Assembly (NCBI RefSeq): GCF_019823065.1
Contig: NZ_CP081966.1
Coordinates: 2,077,501-2,141,500, forward strand
Direction: 5' to 3'
DNA from: Pseudomonas mosselii
GTDB lineage: Bacteria; Pseudomonadota; Gammaproteobacteria; Pseudomonadales; Pseudomonadaceae
DNA: 64,000 nt
A model generated the notes under the pieces. It had not been told where the DNA came from. It saw only the letters and a list, made by a program, of their open reading frames with translations, and ran no database searches. Positions 56,319 through 64,000 of this stretch are shown here, piece by piece (position 1 is the stretch's first letter; the number at the start of each line of letters is the position of its first letter). A program made the translations under genes and the position numbers.

Positions 56319-58172
56319 TCATACCGCGGCCACTACCACGGCACCGAGCACCAGCACGGCACCCACGGCGATCGAGGCGGTGTACCAGCGCAGCTGGCCG
56401 GTCTCGGTCTTGCTCATGGCGACGTGACCGCCGCGAGCCAGGCGAGGAATGAGGCCGATGCTGCGGTCAACCGGGTCCTTGCGCAGGATGTGGCTGATCA
56501 GCAGGTAAGGTTTGACGAAGAGCTTGTCGTAGATCCAGTCGAAGCCCCAGGCGGCGAACCACCAGGCCGACAGGACGCGACCGATACCGCTGTTGGCAAC
56601 TGCGGTGACGAAGCGGCGCTTGCCCAGGAACAGCAGGGCCGAGAGCAGGATACCGGCGATGGCGATGGCGCCCGAGGCGATCTCCAGCGAGTGCTTGGCT
56701 TCGCCACCGGCGTGGCCTGCGCTTTCAGGCAGCACGCCTGCCAGCGGCGGGTGGATCCAGGCGCCGATGAAGGTCGACAGCACGATCAGCACGCCCAGCG
56801 GCAGCCAGTGGCTGATGCCGTGGCCGGCGTGGGCTTCGGTCTTGGCTTCGCCGTGGAAGGCGATGAAGATCAGACGGAAAGTGTACAGCGAGGTCATGAA
56901 CGCACCGACCAGGCCGGCGTACAGCAGGCCGCTGTTGCCGCTGGCGAAGGCTTCCCAGAGGATCTCGTCCTTGGAGTAGAAGCCCACGGTCAGGATCGGC
57001 AGGGCGGCCAGGGCGGCGCCACCGACCACGAAGCTGGCGTAGGCCAGCGGCAGTTTCTTCCACAGGCCGCCCATCTTGAAGATGTTCTGCTCGTGGTGGC
57101 AGGCGACGATCACCGCACCGGAGGCAAGGAACAGCAGGGCCTTGAAGAAGGCGTGGGTCATCAGGTGGAAGATCGCCGCGTCCCAGGCGCCGACGCCCAG
57201 GGCCAGGAACATGTAGCCGATCTGGCTCATGGTCGAGTAGGCGAGGATACGCTTGATATCGGTCTGTACCAGGGCGGCGAAGCCGGCCAGGACCAGGGTC
57301 ACGCCACCCACGACGCCGACCAGGTGCAGGACGTCCGGCGCCAGCAGGAACAGGCCGTTGGTACGGGCGATCAGGTACACACCCGCAGTCACCATGGTGG
57401 CCGCGTGGATCAGTGCCGAAACCGGGGTCGGGCCGGCCATTGCGTCGGCCAGCCAGGTCTGCAGCGGCAGCTGGGCCGATTTACCGACCGCGCCACCCAG
57501 CAGCATCAGGGTGGCCAGTACCATCCAGGTGTCACCAGCCTGGAACTTCTGCGGTGCCAGCACCAGCAGTTCCTGCACGTTCAGGGTACCCAGCTGGACG
57601 AACAGGATGAACAGGCCGATGGCCATGAACACGTCGCCGATGCGGGTGACGATGAACGCCTTGAGCGCCGCGTTACCGTTGTTGCGGTTGCTGTAGTAGA
57701 AACCGATCAACAGGTACGAGCACAGGCCCACGCCTTCCCAGCCGAAGTAGATGAACAGCAGGTTGTCGCCCAGCACCAGGAACAGCATGCTGGCGATGAA
57801 CAGGTTGGTGTACGAGAAGAAGCGCGAATAGCCGGCTTCGCCACGCATGTACCAGGAAGCGAACAGGTGGATCAGGAAGCCCACGCCGGTGACCACGCCC
57901 AGCATGGTGACCGACAGGCCATCCACATACAGGGTGAAGTTCGGCGCGAAGCCGTCCACCGACATCCACTGCCACAGCAGCTGGCTGTACGCGCCGCCTT
58001 CAGGCGGGGCGACGTTGAACTGCCAGATCACATAGGCGGCGGTGGCCGCCGACAGACCGACCGAGCCGACGCCGATCAGCGCCGACAGGTTCTCGGACCA
58101 GCGGCCGCGCGAGAACGACAGCAGCAGGAAGCCGATCAGGGGGAATACGAACGTCAGGAAGATAAGGTTCAT
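56319..58172 (-). CDS. nuoL: NADH-quinone oxidoreductase subunit L
   Basis: 617 residues, the largest antiporter-like subunit, at the distal end of the membrane arm with the long lateral helix at the C-terminus. Conserved [18 protein letters not shown] and [32 protein letters not shown] segments are intact. Its ATG overlaps the nuoK stop (ATGA). Confidence 0.97.
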
Positions 58173-58477
58173 CCGCGCATCTCACTGGCAGCATCGATGT
58201 CGAGAGTGTGGAAGCGGCGATACAGCTGCAGCAGGATCGCCAGGCCAATGCTGGCCTCGGCGGCTGCCAGGCTGATCACCAGAATGAACATCACCTGGCC
58301 GTCGGGCTGGACCCAACGGGCACCGGCGACGATGAACGCCAGTGCGGAGGCGTTCATCATGACTTCCAGGCTCATGAGCACGAAGAGGATGTTGCGGCGG
58401 ACCATCAGGCCAACCAGACCTAAGCAGAACAGGATGCCGGCGACCGCCAGACCATGCTCGAGAGGGATAGCACCCAT
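58169..58477 (-). CDS. nuoK: NADH-quinone oxidoreductase subunit K
   Basis: 102 residues, three membrane helices with the two conserved buried Glu residues (in [10 protein letters not shown] and [13 protein letters not shown]). Mrp-like small subunit linking the quinone end with the antiporter subunits. Confidence 0.97.
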
Positions 58478-58480
58478 GAT

Positions 58481-58981
58481 TTACTCCTTCGCCTCGTTGC
58501 GGCCCAGGTGGAAGGCGGTGACGGCTGCCGCGAGCAGCAGCATCGAGGCCAGTTCGACCACCAGCAGGTAAGGGCCGAACAGGCTGATGCCGACTTCCTT
58601 GGCGCTGACGGTGGTTCCGCTGATGGCGGCGCCCGACGGGGTGACGAACAGCACGTACAGCAGCTCCAGCAGCAGCAGGGCGGCGAGGATCACCGGCCCC
58701 GCCCAGATGCCGGGCTTGAGCCAGCCGCGCTCCTGGGCGACCGAAGCCGGTCCGAGGTTGAGCATCATCACCACGAACACGAACAGCACCATGATGGCGC
58801 CGGCGTAGGCGATCACTTCCAGGGCGCCGGCGAATGGCGCACCGAGGGAGAAGAAGATCATCGCCACGGAGATCAGCGAAATGATCAGGTAGAGCAGGGC
58901 GTGCACCGGGTTGGTGCCGGTCACCACGCGCAGCGTGGAGACGACGGCGACACCGGATGCGAAGTAGAAAGCGAATTCCAT
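58481..58981 (-). CDS. nuoJ: NADH-quinone oxidoreductase subunit J
   Basis: 166 residues, five membrane helices; the helix with [20 protein letters not shown] (pi-bulge region) is typical. The gene is three bases from nuoK and about ten from nuoI. Confidence 0.96.
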   Translation of the reverse strand: MEFAFYFASGVAVVSTLRVVTGTNPVHALLYLIISLISVAMIFFSLGAPFAGALEVIAYAGAIMVLFVFVVMMLNLGPASVAQERGWLKPGIWAGPVILAALLLLELLYVLFVTPSGAAISGTTVSAKEVGISLFGPYLLVVELASMLLLAAAVTAFHLGRNEAKE

Positions 58982-58991
58982 CTTTCTGTCC

Positions 58992-59540
58992 TTATGGGAG
59001 CAAGCTCTTCACGTTGATCGGCTCGGCTTCGTTCTGCGCAGAGCCTTTCGGCTTGCCAGCGATCGCCATGCCCGCAACACGGTAGAAGTTGTAGTCAGGG
59101 TTCTTGCCGGGGCCGGAGATCAGCAGATCTTCTTTCTCGTACACCAGGTCCTGACGCTTGAACTCGGCCATTTCGAAATCCGGAGTCAGCTGGATCGCGG
59201 TGGTCGGGCACGCCTCTTCGCACAGGCCGCAGAAGATGCAGCGCGAGAAGTTGATGCGGAAGAACTCGGGGTACCAACGGCCGTCCTCGGTCTCGGCCTT
59301 CTGCAGCGAGATACAGCCGACCGGGCAGGCCACCGCGCAGAGGTTGCACGCCACGCAGCGCTCCTCGCCGTCGGGGTCGCGGGTGAGGACGATGCGGCCA
59401 CGGTAGCGCGGCGGCAGGTACACGGGTTCTTCGGGGTACTGCAGGGTGTCGCGCTTGCGGAACCCGTGGGAGAACACCATGGCCAGGCTGCGCAGCTGTG
59501 TGCCGGTGCCCTTAACGATGTCGCCGATATACTTGAACAT
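58992..59540 (-). CDS. nuoI: NADH-quinone oxidoreductase subunit I
   Basis: 182 residues, peripheral arm subunit carrying clusters N6a and N6b: two ferredoxin motifs [15 protein letters not shown] and [13 protein letters not shown]. It passes electrons toward N2 and quinone. Confidence 0.97.
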   Translation of the reverse strand: MFKYIGDIVKGTGTQLRSLAMVFSHGFRKRDTLQYPEEPVYLPPRYRGRIVLTRDPDGEERCVACNLCAVACPVGCISLQKAETEDGRWYPEFFRINFSRCIFCGLCEEACPTTAIQLTPDFEMAEFKRQDLVYEKEDLLISGPGKNPDYNFYRVAGMAIAGKPKGSAQNEAEPINVKSLLP

Positions 59541-59551
59541 GGGTCAAATCC

Positions 59552-60559
59552 TCACTGGGCCGCGACGGCTGGCGTGTTGTAGAGCACGATCGCAGCGGTC
59601 ACCAGCAAATTGATCAGGGTCAGCGGCAGGCAGAACTTCCAGCTGAAGTCCATCACCTGGTCATAGCGTGGGCGCGGGATCGAGGCGCGCAGCAGGATGA
59701 ACAGCATGATGAAGAACGCGGTCTTCAGGGCGAACCACAGGAACGGTACTTGCGGCAGGATACCGAACGGACCGTGCCAGCCACCGAAGAACAGGGTTAC
59801 CAGCAGCGCCGAGATCAGGATGATGCCGATGTACTCACCCACGAAGAACATGCCCCATTTCATGCCGGCATATTCGATGTGGTAGCCGTCGGCCAGTTCC
59901 TGTTCCGCTTCCGGCTGGTCGAACGGGTGACGGTGAGTCACGGCGACGCCAGCGATGAAGAAGGTGCAGAAGCCGAAGAACTGCGGAATGATGAACCACA
60001 GGTTCTGGGCTTGATAATCAACGATGTCGCGCATGTTGAACGAGCCCACCTGCACCACCACGCCCATCAGCGCCAGGCCCAGGAACACTTCGTACGACAC
60101 GGTCTGTGCCGAAGCCCGCAGGCTGCCCAGAAGGGCGTACTTGTTGTTCGACGACCAGCCGGCGAACAGCACGGCGTAGACCGACAGACCGGCCATGGCG
60201 AAGAAGAACAGCAAGCCGATGTTCAGGTCGGCCACGCCCCAGCCCGGGGTGATCGGGATGATCGAGAAGCCGATCAGCAGGGCGCTCATGGCCACGACCG
60301 GCGCCAGGGTGAAGATCATCTTGTCGACGAAGGGCGGGTTCCAGTCTTCCTTGAAGAACATCTTCAGCATGTCGGCGGCGATCTGGAACATGCCGAACGG
60401 GCCGACACGGTTCGGACCGTAGCGGTCCTGCCACCAGCCCAGCAAGCGTCGTTCGACGAAGCTGAGCAGCGCGCCGCAGACCACCACGGCCAGCAGCACC
60501 ACGATGGCCTTGACGACCTGAATGATCACATCGATCACTTCGGGGGTGAACCAGCTCAT
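59552..60559 (-). CDS. nuoH: NADH-quinone oxidoreductase subunit H
   Basis: 335 residues, eight membrane helices; forms the quinone-binding cavity with NuoB and NuoD. Landmarks are [21 protein letters not shown] and [22 protein letters not shown] with its conserved acidic residues. ATGA-type overlap with nuoG. Confidence 0.97.
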   Translation of the reverse strand: MSWFTPEVIDVIIQVVKAIVVLLAVVVCGALLSFVERRLLGWWQDRYGPNRVGPFGMFQIAADMLKMFFKEDWNPPFVDKMIFTLAPVVAMSALLIGFSIIPITPGWGVADLNIGLLFFFAMAGLSVYAVLFAGWSSNNKYALLGSLRASAQTVSYEVFLGLALMGVVVQVGSFNMRDIVDYQAQNLWFIIPQFFGFCTFFIAGVAVTHRHPFDQPEAEQELADGYHIEYAGMKWGMFFVGEYIGIILISALLVTLFFGGWHGPFGILPQVPFLWFALKTAFFIMLFILLRASIPRPRYDQVMDFSWKFCLPLTLINLLVTAAIVLYNTPAVAAQ

Positions 60560-63270
60560 TGTGCTGCCTCCTGCAGGCCTTCGACGGCTGCACCGAAGAT
60601 GGCGGGCGGAATGCCGGCCAGGCCTTTGGGCAACGCAACCAGGCCAGCGCCCAGTTCTTCATTGATACGCAGCGGCAGACGCAGCGACACGCCGGCCACG
60701 TTCAGGCTCAGCAGCGCGCCGTCGTTGACGCCCAGGCGGTCGGCCTCGGACTTGGCCAGGGCGACGTAGGCGGCCGGGATGCGCTCCTGCACCGGGGCGG
60801 CGCGCGAGGAGGACTCTTCGCTGCCGAACAGGTGGAAGAACGGTACGGCGGTCCAGGTACCGCGGGCCGGGTTGAACGCGCCCGGAATGGTGGTGAACCA
60901 GTTCAGGCGGTCGCCCTGCGACTCGATCAGGCGCACGCCCGGGTCACCGGCACGCAGGTGGCCACCCACTTCGTCCTGGAACTTGTTCCAGGCTTGCGGC
61001 GAGTTCCAGCCCGGCGACCAGGCGAACGGCACTTGCTGGCGCGGCTCGGCCGAGCCCGAGTAGCCTTCCATGGAAAAGGCGAACGCGGTGTCCTTGTCCT
61101 GTGGGGTACGCGGCTCGTGCACGCTGATGTTGGCGCGCATGGCGGTGCGGCCCGAGTAGCGCAGCGGCTCACGGGCCAGCTTCATGCCCTTGATGCGGAA
61201 TGCGGCGCTTGGTGCGGCGTTGACGATGCCGGCCAGTTGCGGGGCGGCTTCGGCGCAGGCGCTGGTGACGTGGTCCAGCTGGGTCCAGTCCACCGGCTTG
61301 TTGAGCAGTGTGGCACGCAGGGCGTGCATCCAGCGCCAGCCTTCGTGAATCTGGATGCTGCTGTCCAGGTACTGCGGGTCGAACACCTGGAAGAAGCGCT
61401 GGGCACGGCCTTCCTGGCTGACCAGGGTGCCGTCGCCTTCGGCGAAAGAGGCGGCCGGCAGCACCAGGTGGGCGCGGTCGAGGGTCGGGGTCTTGGAGTG
61501 GTCGGCAACGATCACTACCTTGGCGGCGGCCAGGGCGGCGTCGACCTTGGCAGCCGGTACGCGGGCGTACAGGTCGTTTTCCAGCACGACGATGGCGTCG
61601 GCCTTGCCGCTGATGACCGCGTCCAGGGCGGCGTCGACGGACTCGCCGCCCATCATCGCCATGCCGAGGCTGTTGGCCTCAGGCACGACCAGGCTCAGCG
61701 AACCGTTCTTCTCGCGCAGCTTGAGGGCCTTGGCGATGTTGGCGGCGGCTTCGATCAGCGCTGGATCCGCCAGGGAGGTGCCGGCGACCACCAGAGGGCG
61801 GTTGGCGGCGACCAGGGCGTCGGCGATGCGCTGGGCCAGGGCCTTGGCTTCCTCGTCCAGGCCGGCGACGGCAGGCGCGCTCGGGTCGATGGCGTGGGCC
61901 ACGGCGAAACCGATGCGGGCGAGGTCAGCGGGAGCGGCGTGTACACACTCTTCGGCGACGTCGTCCAGCTTGGTTTCAGCCAAGGATGCGATGAACAGCG
62001 GGTACAGCGCGTGCTGGCCGATGTTCTTCACCGCGGCGTCCAGCCAAGGCTGTACGCGCATGGCGTCGGCCATGGCCTCGGCCTTGCCCTTGGTGGCCTG
62101 GCGCACGGCCAGGGCGAGGCGGGCGGCGGTCTGAGTCAGGTCTTCGCCGAGCACGAACACGGCGTCGTGGTCTTCGATGTCGCGCAGGGTCGGGACCGGC
62201 AGCGGGCTGTCATTCAGCACGTTCAGCGCCAGTCGCACGCGGGCCAGTTCGCCAGCTTCCATGCCCGAGTAGAAGTACTCGGCGCCGACCAGCTCACGCA
62301 GGCCGTAGTTGCTCTCGAGGCTGGCGCGTGGCGAGCCGATGCCGACGATGGTGCGGCCGCGCAGCAGGTCGGCGGCCTTGTCCAGGGCGGCGTCCAGGCT
62401 CAGCTTGCTGCCATCGGCGAGGAACGGCTGGCGTGGACGGTCCTTGCGGTTGACGTAGCCATAACCGAAGCGGCCACGGTCGCACAGGAAGTACTGGTTC
62501 ACCGAGCCGTTGAAGCGGTTCTCGATGCGGCGCAGTTCGCCGTAGCGCTCGCCGGGGCTGATGTTGCAGCCGCTGGAGCAGCCATGGCAGATGCTCGGGG
62601 CGAACTGCATGTCCCACTTGCGGTTGTAGCGCTCGGAGTGGGTCTTGTCGGTGAACACACCGGTCGGGCAGACCTCGGTGAGGTTGCCGGAGAACTCGCT
62701 TTCCAGCACTCCGTCTTCGACGCGACCGAAATACACGTTGTCGTGGGCGCCATACACGCCCAGGTCGGTGCCGCCAGCGTAGTCCTTGTAGTAGCGCACG
62801 CAGCGGTAGCAGGCGATGCAGCGGTTCATCTCATGAGCGATGAACGGGCCGAGGTCCTGGTTCTGGTGGGTACGCTTGGTGAAACGGTAGCGGCGCTCGT
62901 TGTGGCCGGTCATTACCGTCATGTCCTGCAGGTGGCAGTGACCGCCTTCCTCGCACACCGGGCAGTCGTGCGGGTGGTTGGTCATCAGCCATTCGACGAC
63001 GCTGGCGCGAAACGCCTTGGACTCTTCATCGTCGATGGAAATCCAGGTGCCGTCGGAGGCAGGGGTCATGCAGGACATGACGATACGACCACGGGTGTCG
63101 TTCTCGTCGGTGTACTGCTTGACCGCGCACTGCCGGCAGGCGCCGACGCTACCGAGCGCCGGGTGCCAGCAGAAATAGGGGATGTCGAGGCCGAGCGACA
63201 GACAGGCCTGTAACAGGTTGTCCGCACCGTTGACTTCGAGCGCTTTGCCGTCTACGTGGATAGTGGCCAT
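60556..63270 (-). CDS. nuoG: NADH-quinone oxidoreductase subunit G
   Basis: 904 residues. The N-terminal third carries iron-sulphur sites: a [2Fe-2S] motif ([19 protein letters not shown]), the His-ligated cluster region ([13 protein letters not shown]), a ferredoxin pair ([17 protein letters not shown]), and the extra N7 cluster CHGCSSGCN found in some bacteria. The rest is a molybdopterin-oxidoreductase-like domain without cofactor. 132 bases separate it from nuoF; I saw nothing in that gap. Confidence 0.97.
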   Translation of the reverse strand: MATIHVDGKALEVNGADNLLQACLSLGLDIPYFCWHPALGSVGACRQCAVKQYTDENDTRGRIVMSCMTPASDGTWISIDDEESKAFRASVVEWLMTNHPHDCPVCEEGGHCHLQDMTVMTGHNERRYRFTKRTHQNQDLGPFIAHEMNRCIACYRCVRYYKDYAGGTDLGVYGAHDNVYFGRVEDGVLESEFSGNLTEVCPTGVFTDKTHSERYNRKWDMQFAPSICHGCSSGCNISPGERYGELRRIENRFNGSVNQYFLCDRGRFGYGYVNRKDRPRQPFLADGSKLSLDAALDKAADLLRGRTIVGIGSPRASLESNYGLRELVGAEYFYSGMEAGELARVRLALNVLNDSPLPVPTLRDIEDHDAVFVLGEDLTQTAARLALAVRQATKGKAEAMADAMRVQPWLDAAVKNIGQHALYPLFIASLAETKLDDVAEECVHAAPADLARIGFAVAHAIDPSAPAVAGLDEEAKALAQRIADALVAANRPLVVAGTSLADPALIEAAANIAKALKLREKNGSLSLVVPEANSLGMAMMGGESVDAALDAVISGKADAIVVLENDLYARVPAAKVDAALAAAKVVIVADHSKTPTLDRAHLVLPAASFAEGDGTLVSQEGRAQRFFQVFDPQYLDSSIQIHEGWRWMHALRATLLNKPVDWTQLDHVTSACAEAAPQLAGIVNAAPSAAFRIKGMKLAREPLRYSGRTAMRANISVHEPRTPQDKDTAFAFSMEGYSGSAEPRQQVPFAWSPGWNSPQAWNKFQDEVGGHLRAGDPGVRLIESQGDRLNWFTTIPGAFNPARGTWTAVPFFHLFGSEESSSRAAPVQERIPAAYVALAKSEADRLGVNDGALLSLNVAGVSLRLPLRINEELGAGLVALPKGLAGIPPAIFGAAVEGLQEAAQ

Positions 63271-63402
63271 TGTTCAAAGTTCTTCGTTGGCCCGCGTGGG
63301 CGGGCGTGGCTAATGGAAATCGGTGAGCTCGCGGCCAGCCACGAATCGTTCGGGCCGGCCGGCGAGCTGGCGGATGGCACGGACCATCCGCTGTTCATCT
63401 TG

Positions 63403-64000
63403 TTATGCGCCGACCACGATCGGCTTCGCCAGGTTCGGGCGCAGGGCTTCGCTACCAGCACTGGCTGGGGCTACACCGGCCTCGAATTCCGAGCGGAAAT
63501 ATTTGATGGCACTGCCCAGTGGCTCGACGGCACCTGGTGCGTGAGCACAGAAGGTGCGGCCTGGGCCGAGGAAGTTGACCAGACCCAGCAGGGTCTCGAT
63601 GTCTTCGGCGCGGCCCTGGCCTTTCTCCAGGGCGCGCAGCATCTTCACGCTCCACGGCAGGCCGTCGCGGCACGGCGTGCACCAGCCGCAGGATTCGCGG
63701 GCGAAGAACTCTTCCATGTTGCGCAGCAGCGAGACCATGTTGATGCTGTCGTCGACCGCCATGGCCAGGCCCGTACCCATGCGGGTACCGACCTTGGCGA
63801 TACCACCGGCGTACATTTGTGCATCGAGGTGCTCGGGCAGCAGGAAGCCGGTACCGGCGCCGCCTGGCTGCCAGCACTTGAGCTTGAAGCCGTCGCGCAT
63901 GCCGCCGGCGTAGTCTTCGAATAGCTCGCGGGCGGTGACGCCGAACGGCAGTTCCCACAGGCCGGGGTTCTTCACCTTGCCGGAGAAGCCCATCAGCTTG
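63403..64000 (-). CDS. nuoF: NADH-quinone oxidoreductase subunit F (C-terminal part, cut by window edge)
   Basis: The C-terminal about 199 residues are present; the reading frame stays open to the window end, so the start lies outside. It binds NADH and FMN. The N3 [4Fe-4S] ligands are visible: [12 protein letters not shown] and the later Cys in [11 protein letters not shown]. The true start is not the internal Met at 63993. Confidence 0.96.
   Translation of the reverse strand, partial: KLMGFSGKVKNPGLWELPFGVTARELFEDYAGGMRDGFKLKCWQPGGAGTGFLLPEHLDAQMYAGGIAKVGTRMGTGLAMAVDDSINMVSLLRNMEEFFARESCGWCTPCRDGLPWSVKMLRALEKGQGRAEDIETLLGLVNFLGPGRTFCAHAPGAVEPLGSAIKYFRSEFEAGVAPASAGSEALRPNLAKPIVVGA

Noticed and set aside
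60559..63213. An 884-codon plus-strand frame across nuoG, and similar frames over nuoL, nuoM and nuoN
   Set aside because: Composition is typical antisense noise and the sense genes are complete complex I subunits.

Overview
The window is high-GC Pseudomonas chromosome, best matched by the P. putida group. The reasons are the liu leucine-catabolism cluster beside a glgE-treS/mak-glgB operon, a NuoF-to-NuoN complex I operon, copA/copB copper genes, DUF6124 and DinB genes, and several inverted pairs of REP-like repeats with GCGGGCTTG or GCGGCCTTG cores. No rRNA, tRNA, integrase, transposase or CRISPR array was seen.

Layout. (1) 1-9.3 kb: a DUF6124 gene, an XRE/LexA-like regulator, and the leftward operon liuA-liuB-liuC-liuD. 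An acyl-CoA synthetase gene diverges from it across two LiuR-type palindromes, and an acyl-carrier-protein gene runs convergent with the synthetase. (2) 9.5-20.9 kb: an osmotic-stress alpha-glucan/trehalose operon (glgE, treS-mak fusion, glgB) behind an AlgU-type promoter, then a secreted short protein, a PQQ-type sugar dehydrogenase, zapE and a dinB-family gene. (3) 20.9-44.8 kb: a complete Ysc/Psc-family type III secretion island. (4) 44.8-53.2 kb: copper genes (yqaA-DUF411-copB-copA), the tRNA hydroxylase gene trhP, an AI-2E family permease and a TonB-dependent receptor. (5) 53.3-64 kb: nuoN to nuoF, leftward and cut by the window edge.

The type III island is the main point of interest. 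It has an SpcS-like chaperone gene, an ExsA-like activator, pscBCDEFG-x-IJKL, the leftward pscN-to-pscU operon, and the divergent popN-pcr1-pcr2-yscX-yscY-pcrD-pcrV-pcrH-popB-popD operon. It ends in an unrecognised protein of about 402 residues. That protein's N-terminus resembles the ExoS/ExoT/YopE layout (secretion signal, membrane-localising helix, divergent RhoGAP with a candidate arginine finger) and its C-terminus is unlike anything I know. At least four, probably five, promoters share one ExsA-type geometry: an A-tract, GnC, six bases, TGnnA, then a -10 box 26 bases on. One of them drives the SpcS-like gene and another the candidate effector, so the two ends of the island may encode a chaperone-effector pair.

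Compared with P. aeruginosa, the exsA-pscB block is moved to the far side of pscU. ExsC, ExsD, ExsE, ExsB (pilotin), PscH, PcrG and PcrR are not found. The secretin lacks the C-terminal tail that pilotins bind, and SctD and SctP are short. This looks like a streamlined Psc-type injectisome in a lineage not usually associated with it.
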